DNA of 64,000 bases from Maridesulfovibrio sp. (GTDB lineage Bacteria > Desulfobacterota > Desulfovibrionia > Desulfovibrionales > Desulfovibrionaceae), in assembly GCF_963666665.1 (NCBI RefSeq), contig NZ_OY762999.1:1555501-1619500 (forward strand), in the 5' to 3' direction. The notes below the pieces were generated by a model that saw nothing but the letters and a program-made list of their open reading frames with translations, ran no database searches and had not been told where the DNA came from. Both the position numbers and the translations under genes were made by a program. Positions 32,848 to 41,073 of the stretch are shown one piece after another; position 1 is the stretch's first letter; each line of letters opens with the position of its first letter.

Positions 32848-34956
32848 ATGATTCTTAATTCACTTCTAGTACTCATGGGACTGGGCTTTACCGCCGCAAC
32901 GATTCTCGCTGTGGCCTCCAAAATCCTGCACGTAAAAGAAGACCCGCGCATTGCACAGGTTGAGGACGTTCTGCCCGGAGTAAACTGCGGAGGCTGCGGT
33001 TACGCAGGATGCAGTGGTGCGGCCAATGCAGTGGTGGAAGGTAAATCAGGAGCCAATGTCTGTGTCATCGGAGGCATCGACACAGCCAAGGCTGTCGGGG
33101 CGGTTATGGGACTGGAAGTGCTGGACATGGAACCGGAACTTGCTTTCCGTGACTGTACCGGCGGAGAGCGTGCTGAAGAACTTTTCAATTATGAAGGAGC
33201 AAACAACTGCCGTGCACAGGCCCTGCTCTATAACGGTTCCAAAACCTGCCCGGAAGGATGTCTCGGACTTGGAACCTGTGTAGCAGTATGCCCATTTGAT
33301 GCAATCCATATGGGACCAGAAGGATTACCGGTGGTTGATCCGCTAGCCTGCCGCGCCTGCCGTAAATGCGTTGACGCCTGCCCGCGCGGAGTCCTTTCCA
33401 TTGTTTCCATGAGTGCCAAACTGCTGCACGTGGAAGAAGTCAACGACTGTCTTGCTCCCTGCCAGCAAAGATGTCCGGCTAATATCAACATTCCCCGCTA
33501 CATCGAAGCTGCAAATAAAGGAGATTACGCCGGGGCGGTAAATATTATCCGTGAACGCAATCCGCTGCTGCTGGTTTGCGGCCGGGTCTGCCCGCGCCCG
33601 TGCGAAACAGTCTGCCGCCGCAGCCATGTGGATGAACCGGTAGGCATCAACATGATCAAACGTTTTGTGGCCGACTGGGAAATGAAGAATAACATGCGCC
33701 TGCCTATTCCCTGTGCCAAAGACACCGGACACAGGGTTGCTATTATCGGCGGAGGTCCGGCAGGCCTTTCCTGCGCTAACTACCTGCGCCGTCTAGGACA
33801 CAGCCCGACCATCATTGAGGCCATGCCTGAACTTGGCGGACAGCTGCGTTACGGCATCCCGGAATACAGGCTGCCCAAGAAAGATCTTGCATGGGAAATC
33901 CAAGGCATACTTGACCTTGGAATTGATGTGCGTACAGAGCAGAAACTAGGCACAGACTTCACTATTGACGACCTTGCAGAAGAAGGATTCGAAGCATTTT
34001 TCATGGGCATAGGTGCTTGGGCCAGCGGTACCATGCGCATTGATGGCGAAGAAGCCCAAGGCGTAATTTCCGGTACGGAATTTCTTACCGCTGTAGGACT
34101 AGGCCAGACACCGAATATCGGCAAGAAGGTAATTGTTGTCGGGGGCGGAAACACAGCCATTGATGCAGCCCGGACAAGCATACGCTTAGGATGTGAAGTC
34201 ACCCTGCTCTACCGGCGCACGCGCAATGAAATGCCAGCCAACGAAGAAGAAATTATTGGTGCTGAAGACGAAGGCGTAAAATATGTATTTCTTTCCGCAC
34301 CAACCAAAGTCATCATTGATGACAAAGGCAAAGCCACTCATCTGGAATGCATAAGAATGGAGCTTGGTGAACCCGACGACTCAGGGCGCCGCCGTCCCGT
34401 GCCGGTAGAAGGAACTGAAGAACGTTTTCCGGTGGACACCATCATCTCGGCCATCGGACAAAAACCCCAGCTTTCCTGCTTCTATACTGCAGGTGAAGAG
34501 CAATGCAATATCGACTTCACCCGCTGGCGGACCATTGATGCAAACCCGGACACCCTGCAAACATCAATTCCTATGGTATTTGCAGGCGGCGACGCTGTCT
34601 CAGGTCCTGATCTGGTAATATCTGCAGTAGGAGCAGGAAGACACGCTGCCCGTTCAATCCACTATTTGCTGACCACAGGAGAAATTCCTGTAGCAGATAA
34701 CACCATGCATAACCTGATCCCATATACCCTTTTTAAGGATGTAGACGGCTGCAAGAACAAAGAACGCACTGAAATGCCCCATAACTGCACCGGCGAAGAC
34801 CGTACATCGAGCTTCAAGGAAATTGAAGGCTGTCTCAGTGAAGAAGAGCTCCGCTACGAAACCTCCCGTTGCCTGCGCTGCGGCCTGATCTGCTACGATC
34901 GAGATGTTCCTCTGGAAACCATATTCACCAACCGTGTCGGGGAAAAAGTAGAATAG
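32848..34956 (+). CDS. rnfB: RnfB fused to a GltD-like FAD/NAD(P) oxidoreductase
   Basis: A 702-residue fusion. Residues 1-190 are RnfB: a membrane anchor, the CGGCGYAGC [4Fe-4S] motif near 48-56 and two ferredoxin clusters (CLGLGTCVAVCP, CRACRKCVDACP). Residues from about 195 onward match the small subunit of glutamate synthase and related flavoproteins: a cysteine-rich N-terminal part (CLAPCQQRCPANINI, CGRVCPRPCETVC), FAD motif VAIIGGGPAGLSCANYL, NAD(P) motif VIVVGGGNTAIDAARTS and a final FAGGDAVSGPDLVI. RnfB normally accepts electrons from ferredoxin; the added module could let it exchange with NAD(P)H. The frame is continuous, with no sign of assembly error. There is no apbE after it. Confidence 0.92.
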   Translation: MILNSLLVLMGLGFTAATILAVASKILHVKEDPRIAQVEDVLPGVNCGGCGYAGCSGAANAVVEGKSGANVCVIGGIDTAKAVGAVMGLEVLDMEPELAFRDCTGGERAEELFNYEGANNCRAQALLYNGSKTCPEGCLGLGTCVAVCPFDAIHMGPEGLPVVDPLACRACRKCVDACPRGVLSIVSMSAKLLHVEEVNDCLAPCQQRCPANINIPRYIEAANKGDYAGAVNIIRERNPLLLVCGRVCPRPCETVCRRSHVDEPVGINMIKRFVADWEMKNNMRLPIPCAKDTGHRVAIIGGGPAGLSCANYLRRLGHSPTIIEAMPELGGQLRYGIPEYRLPKKDLAWEIQGILDLGIDVRTEQKLGTDFTIDDLAEEGFEAFFMGIGAWASGTMRIDGEEAQGVISGTEFLTAVGLGQTPNIGKKVIVVGGGNTAIDAARTSIRLGCEVTLLYRRTRNEMPANEEEIIGAEDEGVKYVFLSAPTKVIIDDKGKATHLECIRMELGEPDDSGRRRPVPVEGTEERFPVDTIISAIGQKPQLSCFYTAGEEQCNIDFTRWRTIDANPDTLQTSIPMVFAGGDAVSGPDLVISAVGAGRHAARSIHYLLTTGEIPVADNTMHNLIPYTLFKDVDGCKNKERTEMPHNCTGEDRTSSFKEIEGCLSEEELRYETSRCLRCGLICYDRDVPLETIFTNRVGEKVE

Positions 34957-35039
34957 GCTTCAGCCTGCTAAAAGAGCCATTTGCCTGACTGCAGAGCAAA
35001 CACCTGAGGCAAGGCGCAATAAGAAACCGGAACGAAAAT

Positions 35040-35077
35040 AATAAAAAAGGGCGCATCGGGAAATCCCGATGCACCCG
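35040..35077 (-). terminator. Terminator after the coiled-coil membrane gene
   Basis: On the minus strand, GGTGCATCGGGATTTCCCGATGCGCCC forms a long hairpin followed by TTTTTTATT. It lies about 20 bases past the stop at 35099. Confidence 0.85.
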
Positions 35078-35098
35078 AACTTTGATTGCTCAAAGCTA

Positions 35099-35554
35099 TT
35101 ATTTCTGGAGGCCGGACTGTACGTCCTTGAGGAGCTCCTGAACCTTTGCAAGCTTAGCCTGCTCTTCTTCGCTGAGCTGAGCTCCAACGTAAGCAGCTTT
35201 CTGGTTCATTTCTTCAATAATGCCGTCCATAATAATATGTCTGGTTTTAGTGGGAAGTTTTTCGAGTTCAACCAGTCTGCCGTCTACAACAGTCATCTGG
35301 GAATTCAGGGCTTCCACGTCACCGCGTACGGTCTGCAGATCTTTAACTTCAGCGGTAAGGCTGGTCAGATTCTGATTCAAACCGTAGAAAAATACTACGA
35401 GAAGAACTACTGCCATGAAAGAAATGATAATTGCTACCTTACCCATGTCTTTCTGAGCAGTTTCACCAACACCAGAAACGATGTTTTCACCCAGCACTTC
35501 TTCACTCTGCTGGTAATCTTCGATCTGATGTACTTTTTCAGTCGCTGCGCTCAT
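35099..35554 (-). CDS. Small membrane-anchored coiled-coil protein
   Basis: Not a named family that I recognise. It is a 151-residue protein: an acidic cytosolic start, one transmembrane helix (about 40-60, VAIIISFMAVVLLVVFFYG) and a heptad-rich C-terminus (about 62-150, LNQNLTSLTAEVKDLQTVRGDVEALNSQM). A perfect Shine-Dalgarno (AGGAGG) and a strong terminator suggest a highly expressed single-gene unit. It diverges from the sigma-54-type promoter of the next gene. Confidence 0.78.
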   Translation of the reverse strand: MSAATEKVHQIEDYQQSEEVLGENIVSGVGETAQKDMGKVAIIISFMAVVLLVVFFYGLNQNLTSLTAEVKDLQTVRGDVEALNSQMTVVDGRLVELEKLPTKTRHIIMDGIIEEMNQKAAYVGAQLSEEEQAKLAKVQELLKDVQSGLQK

Positions 35555-35876
35555 TTTTTTCCTCCTAAATGATCGTGTTTATAACGAAAAAGGACTATAC
35601 TTCAAGGACGACTTCAAATCAAGAATTTATACCTTTTTAAAAATTTTGATCCATCCTCCCTGCAAACACTCCGTGATTCTCACAAATAATCAGCCAACGC
35701 AACCATGTTATTTCCAAAACATGAACTTTAGTTTTTCACCAATATAAAAACTCCCGGTTCCCACCACTTAGCAAAACACCAGAGTCCAAAACAATATCTC
35801 GGCACAATATTTGCTTTTATTAAGAAAAATAAATTTACGGAAAAGATTTCCTAACAATATTCTCAGGAGCCTGAAG
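35555..35876. other. Divergent intergenic region with a sigma-54-type promoter
   Basis: An AT-rich gap of 322 bases between divergent coiled-coil genes. Apart from the promoter at 35799-35815 I see no gene or RNA. Confidence 0.55.
35799..35815 (+). promoter_or_regulatory. Sigma-54-type promoter
   Basis: TCGGCACAATATTTGCT matches TGGCAC-N5-TTGC. The invariant GG (35801-35802) and GC (35813-35814) are exactly 10 bases apart, as sigma-54 requires. Only the first T of the -24 box differs. It lies about 60 bases upstream of the ATG at 35877. An activator of the bacterial enhancer-binding type would be needed; none is encoded in the window. Confidence 0.65.
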
Positions 35877-36869
35877 ATGTTCACCAGCTCAGTTTTAAGT
35901 GGATCAAGCACTGCCGGAAGCTATTTTTCAAACATAGCCAACAATTCTCAAAGCGTAAGAACACCAAATATTTCAAGCAGTTTAACACCATCTCAGATCC
36001 GTAGACAGCTGCAGATGCAATTCGCAACCATGAGCTTCGGGCTGAACTCCAGTGAACAACAACAGGTAAATGGTTATTTCTCACAACTGAATAATATTTA
36101 TGGTGTCAATGATTCGTCCATCCGTGAAGAGCAGGAAAAAAAATTCAAAGAGCTGAAGAAAGAACTGGATGCCCTTTACGGTCTTGATAAGGATCCCAAA
36201 GAACTCACCTCCGAGGAACAAAAGAAAGTAGAGGAACTCCAGACAAAACTGGACGAGCTTTATGAAATAGTTCCAACCAAAGACCCGCAGGGCGCAGACC
36301 GTCAAAGGGCTGAAAGCCTAAAATGGGAGCTGAAAAAGATGTACTATCCTGAAGGGAAAGTGCTCTCAGCAGCGGAAAAAAGGAAAGAAGCTTCCATTCA
36401 AAAAGAATTGAAAGAGCTGTTTGGTATCACCGGTCCCAAAACTTTGACTGAAGAAGAACAGGCCAAAGCGGACGAATTGAACAAACAGATAGATGAAATC
36501 AAAGGAACCACTAAAAAGGAACTCAACGAAGAAGAATCCAAACGGGCTGAAGAAATCCTTGCTGAAATGGAAAAGATAGCTGGCAGTCTGGTCACCCACG
36601 GCCTCAGTAATGCGGAAAAGACTCTATACTATAAACTTGATGAACAGTCAGATGCTCTCAAAGACAAAGCTAAAGAATCCGGACTGTCTGAAGAAGAGCA
36701 GGACAAACTCGCCAAAATAACAAAGAATATTAATCTACTGCTCGATAAAGCTGCTTCAATTCAGGAACAGCAGGACAAGCAGGCCAGTCAGGTTCATGGG
36801 CAGCTTAACGGCTTCTTTTCCCAACTGGGAATGCTGGGTGGCGGAACACTGCTCTCACGAAGCATATAG
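35877..36869 (+). CDS. Repeat-rich coiled-coil protein under sigma-54-type control
   Basis: A 330-residue protein of unknown family. The Ser/Thr-rich N-terminus (MFTSSVLSGSSTAGSYFSN) resembles flagellar or type III export substrates and has no classical signal peptide. The middle (about 80-250) has roughly 40-residue imperfect repeats: a Leu-Tyr/Phe-Gly node (ALYGL, ELYEI, ELFGI), then LTxEEQxK and an ELxxxLDE helix. The C-terminus is GGGTLLSRSI. The ATG at 35877 has AGGAG upstream; an in-frame start further up (35811) overlaps the promoter. Function unknown; a secreted or flagellum-linked structural role is a guess. Confidence 0.75.
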   Translation: MFTSSVLSGSSTAGSYFSNIANNSQSVRTPNISSSLTPSQIRRQLQMQFATMSFGLNSSEQQQVNGYFSQLNNIYGVNDSSIREEQEKKFKELKKELDALYGLDKDPKELTSEEQKKVEELQTKLDELYEIVPTKDPQGADRQRAESLKWELKKMYYPEGKVLSAAEKRKEASIQKELKELFGITGPKTLTEEEQAKADELNKQIDEIKGTTKKELNEEESKRAEEILAEMEKIAGSLVTHGLSNAEKTLYYKLDEQSDALKDKAKESGLSEEEQDKLAKITKNINLLLDKAASIQEQQDKQASQVHGQLNGFFSQLGMLGGGTLLSRSI

Positions 36870-36979
36870 ATTTCTCTTGAAAAGCACGTAATTTTTTCTT
36901 ACCCCTAAGGCCTGCATAGTAATAAAAGCGGAGCAATGCTCCCTTACATAGAATTTCAGGCCGAAAGGAGTAAGTAGAT

Positions 36980-37189
36980 ATGCCTATTTTTGAATTTAAA
37001 TGCCCCAAATGCGGTAAAGAATTTGATGAACTGGTAATGCCCGGAAAGGATGCTAAGGCTGACTGTCCCGAGTGCGGCCATAAAGAATGCGAAAAGCTAC
37101 TCTCCATGGGCAATGTCCGTCCCAACGGTATCCCCAAAGGAATGGGCGGATACAAAGAGCCGTGCAAAGGATGTAACGGCTGCGGCTAA
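36980..37189 (+). CDS. FmdB-type zinc-ribbon protein
   Basis: A 69-residue protein. The zinc ribbon FEFKCPKCGKEFDEL...DCPECGHKECEKL (two CxxC pairs) is typical of FmdB-like regulatory zinc-ribbon proteins. The tail CKGCNGCG adds three more cysteines. An AAAGGAG Shine-Dalgarno precedes the ATG. FmdB-like proteins are found next to varied genes and their function is mostly unknown. A terminator follows closely. Confidence 0.85.
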   Translation: MPIFEFKCPKCGKEFDELVMPGKDAKADCPECGHKECEKLLSMGNVRPNGIPKGMGGYKEPCKGCNGCG

Positions 37190-37224
37190 AAACAAGCCTG
37201 TGAAATATTCAGATACGACAAAAG

Positions 37225-37262
37225 AAAACCCCGGATGCATAAGTATCCGGGGTTCTTTTATT
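37225..37262. terminator. Bidirectional terminator
   Basis: AACCCCGGAT (37227-37236) pairs with ATCCGGGGTT (37245-37254), followed by CTTTTATT. It separates the zinc-ribbon gene from the convergent MBL-fold gene ending at 37271. Confidence 0.88.
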
Positions 37263-37270
37263 CCTGCTGT

Positions 37271-37999
37271 TTAAACTTGGATATCATACAGTTGTTCATC
37301 TCCTGTTCGACGGTAGATGAAACAATTCTCTTCTGAAATTCCCAGTTTTTCATGTATCCCGTGCAGCCATTGTGTGCGCCCCAAAGAATGCGTCGGCACA
37401 AAGACCTGCGGCTTTACAAATCTCGCAAGTTCTCCGCCTCCGGCAAGGCTTTCCAATCTTCTGTCCACATTGGAAAAAGCAATATGGACACCGTAATCAA
37501 CTACTCTATCCAATGCTGAACGGAAAAATGAACGGGTAAAATCAATTTCATTCTGTGAAGCGGTTTCCCAATCCCAACAGGCCAAATCACCGCCGTTGTA
37601 GATCCTTAACCCATCAGCAGTATTGAAAAGAAAGGCCACTCCCAGATCATTGGACATAAGAGTTTCTATTTCCAGTCCATAAAAATCATACTTTTCATCC
37701 GGCTCAACAACAAGAGCATTACCGAAATCAAGATCAGGGTACATCTCTTCAATATCGTCAGAAATCACCGCTTGCAAGGAAGCTGCACTTGCGCAGACTT
37801 CACGGTAGTCCGGCGCAAAATGATCAAGATGACTATGAGAAAAAAAAGCCGTCACCTTACGTCCTGCGAGAGCATCCTGCAAAGCCGAAAGTACTTTTTT
37901 ACTCCTGAACCGCTCTGCGGGGATATCGAATACATAACAGTTTTCCCCGGCATCAATCACAAAGCAATTATGAAAGATATGGACAAGACGAACCAGCAT
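37271..37999 (-). CDS. Metallo-beta-lactamase-fold hydrolase
   Basis: A 242-residue cytoplasmic protein with the metal motif FFSHSHLDHFAP (HxHxDH), where the first His is reached through SHSHLDH, and later metal or fold residues in YNGGDLACWDW and a C-terminal FVPTHSLG. The ATG at 37999 lies 4 bases after the stop of the MltA gene, giving an operon; a longer in-frame extension would overlap that gene. MBL-fold proteins hydrolyse varied esters; the substrate is unknown. Confidence 0.82.
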   Translation of the reverse strand: MLVRLVHIFHNCFVIDAGENCYVFDIPAERFRSKKVLSALQDALAGRKVTAFFSHSHLDHFAPDYREVCASAASLQAVISDDIEEMYPDLDFGNALVVEPDEKYDFYGLEIETLMSNDLGVAFLFNTADGLRIYNGGDLACWDWETASQNEIDFTRSFFRSALDRVVDYGVHIAFSNVDRRLESLAGGGELARFVKPQVFVPTHSLGRTQWLHGIHEKLGISEENCFIYRRTGDEQLYDIQV

Positions 38000-38003
38000 G
38001 AAA

Positions 38004-39239
38004 CTACTCGGCGATTGCAATTTCCTGCTCTTCCAGAAATGCACGGCTGACCGGCAGATAAACATGTGACCATGAAGTCAGATGACCTGCCAGATATTCA
38101 GCTTCAGGACCGGAACCGCAAAACAAATCAACTCTTGTCCCTTTAATAGCTCCACCGCGATCCTGTGCCATAACTATTTTAGCAAAAGGAATCTTGCTCC
38201 TTTCCTCCTGCTGCGGAAGACGGGTGGTCAACAGGGCCAGAGACCCAAGGGGGAGAACTTTATTATCTACAGCAACACTGGCCATGGGAGTAAGCGGCGA
38301 TCCCATGGACCCGAACGGTCCCTCATCATCTAATCTAAAAAACACATAGCTTGGATTGGTAGTCAGCAACTCCTTGACCATATCAGGATTGGCATCAAGG
38401 AAAGCCTTGATTTTCTGCATACTCATCCCTTCCTTGGGAAGGAGTCCACGCTCAATCAGAACCTTGCCAAGCGAAACGTATTTCAGTCCGTTTTTACCGG
38501 CATAAAGTACATGCTTTACACTTCCATCCGGCAGGACAAGGCGCCCTGACCCCTGAATCTGAAGAATAAATACGTCAACTAAATCTTTAACCCATGCAAT
38601 CTCAAGTCCTTTATCCTGCAAAGCTCCATCAAAATCAATGTCCGCACGATCATAATAAGGCTGCACTTCCCCATTTTCCTGACGGTAAATAAGGCTCTGC
38701 CCTTTCCAACGATGATGAAATTTACCGAGATCAAGGGTCTGGAGATCGTGTGGAATACTATAGAGCGGATAGGGGTAATCCGGGTGCGGTACAAGTGAAG
38801 CTTCCAGATAAGGTTCATAATATCCGGTTAATAAAGTCCGCGGAGACATGGAGAACCATACGAATCTCTCCTCTAAAAGCTCGGGAGATTCTTCAAGCAG
38901 AGGAAGAAGGCTGAGCATTTCTTCATTGGTTCGCTTAAGCATTCCCCACGTAATCTGTGAACGTCCGTACTTTGCAGCTATACCATTATCGGGTTTACGC
39001 GATAAGAACCTGAGGTTCCGCTCAATCCCTTTCTGCAAATCCATCCATGAAAAATCATCACCGCTTTGATATTGCAGGCGATTAATAAGTCCGGAAACCT
39101 GAGCAGCATCTACCTTGGTATATCCGGTAACATTAGATTCTGGTCGTACGCTGTGAGTAGAGCATCCCCCTAAACAAGCTAAAATTAGTATTCCACAAAA
39201 AAAAGCCGATAAAAATTTCCTGAATCTTACAATCAACAC
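38004..39239 (-). CDS. mltA: Membrane-bound lytic murein transglycosylase A (MltA)
   Basis: A 411-residue lipoprotein. Signal with lipobox ILACLGGC; Cys26 is the lipidated residue. The MltA core has LLTGYYEPYLEASL, the 3D domain region VALVAQDRGGAIKGTRVDLFCGSG, here starting KIVMAQDRGGAIKGTRVDLF with catalytic Asp in the FCGSGPEAE area. MltA cuts peptidoglycan glycan strands giving 1,6-anhydro products. The start is GTG at 39239, with AGG 6 bases upstream and no better ATG nearby. It heads the operon with the MBL protein. Confidence 0.9.
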   Translation of the reverse strand: MLIVRFRKFLSAFFCGILILACLGGCSTHSVRPESNVTGYTKVDAAQVSGLINRLQYQSGDDFSWMDLQKGIERNLRFLSRKPDNGIAAKYGRSQITWGMLKRTNEEMLSLLPLLEESPELLEERFVWFSMSPRTLLTGYYEPYLEASLVPHPDYPYPLYSIPHDLQTLDLGKFHHRWKGQSLIYRQENGEVQPYYDRADIDFDGALQDKGLEIAWVKDLVDVFILQIQGSGRLVLPDGSVKHVLYAGKNGLKYVSLGKVLIERGLLPKEGMSMQKIKAFLDANPDMVKELLTTNPSYVFFRLDDEGPFGSMGSPLTPMASVAVDNKVLPLGSLALLTTRLPQQEERSKIPFAKIVMAQDRGGAIKGTRVDLFCGSGPEAEYLAGHLTSWSHVYLPVSRAFLEEQEIAIAE

Positions 39240-39382
39240 CGAAGCCTGCCTTATTTGATGATATATTATTAACGATTAGACTGGAAAAAAAACAAAGATT
39301 GGCTTACACATCCAAAGTATACACTTAATACATGTTCTTACTCACAACCAAAGAAATATAAGCAACTGCCGCAGGAACAAAT

Positions 39383-41008
39383 ATGCGTTTTTTTCCTATC
39401 ATAGCAGCTATTATTGCCATCTTGGCGACATCCTCCCCCGGCTTAGCCAACCGCTGGGATTTAGTTATCCTTACAACTTCCGGACTTAACGGACAATTGC
39501 TTCCTGCGGAAGAAAAAAACGAACAACATAGTACCGGCATGGTACGTACTTTCGGAGGATTTGCAAGAATTCAGTCAGTATTTGAATCATATAGAGCCCA
39601 ATACCCCGGAGCAACAATCACAGTAGCCACCGGCGACGATCTCATGGGCGAATCCCTGACAAACGAAAAAGGCACGACTGTGTTTGAAGCTATGAATAAA
39701 ATGGGATTCAACATATCCACCCTCGGAAACCATGAATTCAACAGAGGCACAAAATTTCTGGCTAATTGCCTGAAAAGCAAAAAATTCCCTACAGTCTGCA
39801 GCAACCTCAACATAACCCAAGGCAATCCCCTACGTAATTACATAACCAGCACAGCTATTTTCGAACGAAATTTCATCAAGGTAGGATTTATGGGCATGAT
39901 CCTTCCTGAGCTCAAGCTTATATCAAACCCCGGTTCGGGAATTTCAATACCTGCCGACTATATCAAATCCGCCCGTAAAACAGCACACGACTTGAAACGC
40001 AACCAAAAGGCAGACATAATTGTACTTTTAAGCCATCTACCTATTGAAGCACAAAAAAAGATCCTGCAGGAAGTTCCGGAAATAGATATTGTCTGCGGTG
40101 GACAAAGTTATAAGGATATATTCCCCGGACAAGAGATCATCGCGCGTGACGCTTCAACTCCCGGCTTAATGGTTCAATGTGGAAGTCAAGGACGCTATGT
40201 TGGTGTTTTAAAGATCAATATGAATGCCAGAGCTATCAACAAACATGAATGGACAATTATACCGGTAACAGACAACACTCAGGAAGACAGCCGGATAAAG
40301 GCATTTCTTTCATCAAGGGTAAAGGACACCACAAGCGTTCCTGTTGCGATTTCACCGGTTGCACTTGATACTCGCGCAGAGTCCATACGCACAGGCGAAA
40401 CAATTGCCGGAGGCTTGGTAAGTTCCATCATGCGTGAAAAGTTCAATACGGATATCGCGTTTCAAAACGGTGGTGGATTCAGGGGAAACAAGATTATTCC
40501 GGCAGGCCCGATCACAGATCAAGATATCAATACAATGTTTCCCTTCGGGAACAAAATGATTGTAATTAAAGTTTCAGGAAAAACCCTTAAACAAATTCTT
40601 GAACGCTCAGTTCACAAACTCCCCGCTTCTTCAGGGGCTTTTCTACAAATTTCAGGTCTTAAGTTCACTTTGGATATTAAAGGCCAGCCTCAGGAACTGG
40701 AAATTGACAGCACAGGTAAACCGGCCAAAATAAAAACAGCCGGCTCCCGAGTTTCCAATATTAAAATTATGGATAAATCAGGCAGCTACAAATCCATAAA
40801 CGACACGCGTAAATATTCCATTGCCACCAATTCCTACCTTGCTAGAGGCGGAGACGGCTACATAATGCTTAAGGACGTACCGGAGAAAGTAGAAACGTTT
40901 GTAAAGGTCAATGAAGTTATCAAATCCGGTATGCTGAAAATGGAAACCTTAGAAACAGAATTCCCGCCGGTAATTTATACTCCGGACGGGTCACCTTATA
41001 AAAACTAG
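39383..41008 (+). CDS. UshA/5'-nucleotidase-like protein with degenerate metal site
   Basis: A 541-residue exported protein (signal about 1-22). It has the two-domain layout of 5'-nucleotidases: a calcineurin-like N-terminal domain (about 26-300) and a 5-nucleotidase C-terminal domain (about 330-520, with FQNGGGFRGNKIIPAGPITDQDINTMFPFGN). The C-terminal domain and motifs GDDLMGES, LGNHEFNRG and LLSHLPIE are present. The first metal motif, usually HTNDxHG, is TTSGLNG (31-37) and the late GGHxH is GGQSYK. Two metal-ligand motifs are therefore lost and hydrolysis is doubtful. A ligand-binding role is possible. Confidence 0.85.
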   Translation: MRFFPIIAAIIAILATSSPGLANRWDLVILTTSGLNGQLLPAEEKNEQHSTGMVRTFGGFARIQSVFESYRAQYPGATITVATGDDLMGESLTNEKGTTVFEAMNKMGFNISTLGNHEFNRGTKFLANCLKSKKFPTVCSNLNITQGNPLRNYITSTAIFERNFIKVGFMGMILPELKLISNPGSGISIPADYIKSARKTAHDLKRNQKADIIVLLSHLPIEAQKKILQEVPEIDIVCGGQSYKDIFPGQEIIARDASTPGLMVQCGSQGRYVGVLKINMNARAINKHEWTIIPVTDNTQEDSRIKAFLSSRVKDTTSVPVAISPVALDTRAESIRTGETIAGGLVSSIMREKFNTDIAFQNGGGFRGNKIIPAGPITDQDINTMFPFGNKMIVIKVSGKTLKQILERSVHKLPASSGAFLQISGLKFTLDIKGQPQELEIDSTGKPAKIKTAGSRVSNIKIMDKSGSYKSINDTRKYSIATNSYLARGGDGYIMLKDVPEKVETFVKVNEVIKSGMLKMETLETEFPPVIYTPDGSPYKN

Positions 41009-41047
41009 CTCCCCACTCCCGCCATAAGGCATTCAAAAATTTCCAGT

Positions 41048-41073
41048 TCACAAGAAATATTTATTTCTTGTGA
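41048..41073. terminator. AT-rich hairpin overlapping the AI-2E-permease stop
   Basis: TCACAAGAAA (41048-41057) and TTTCTTGTGA (41064-41073) are perfect reverse complements around TATTTA, overlapping the last codons and stop of the minus-strand gene at 41061. It may end transcription from one or both convergent genes. There is no long T-run, so the call is tentative. Confidence 0.4.
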
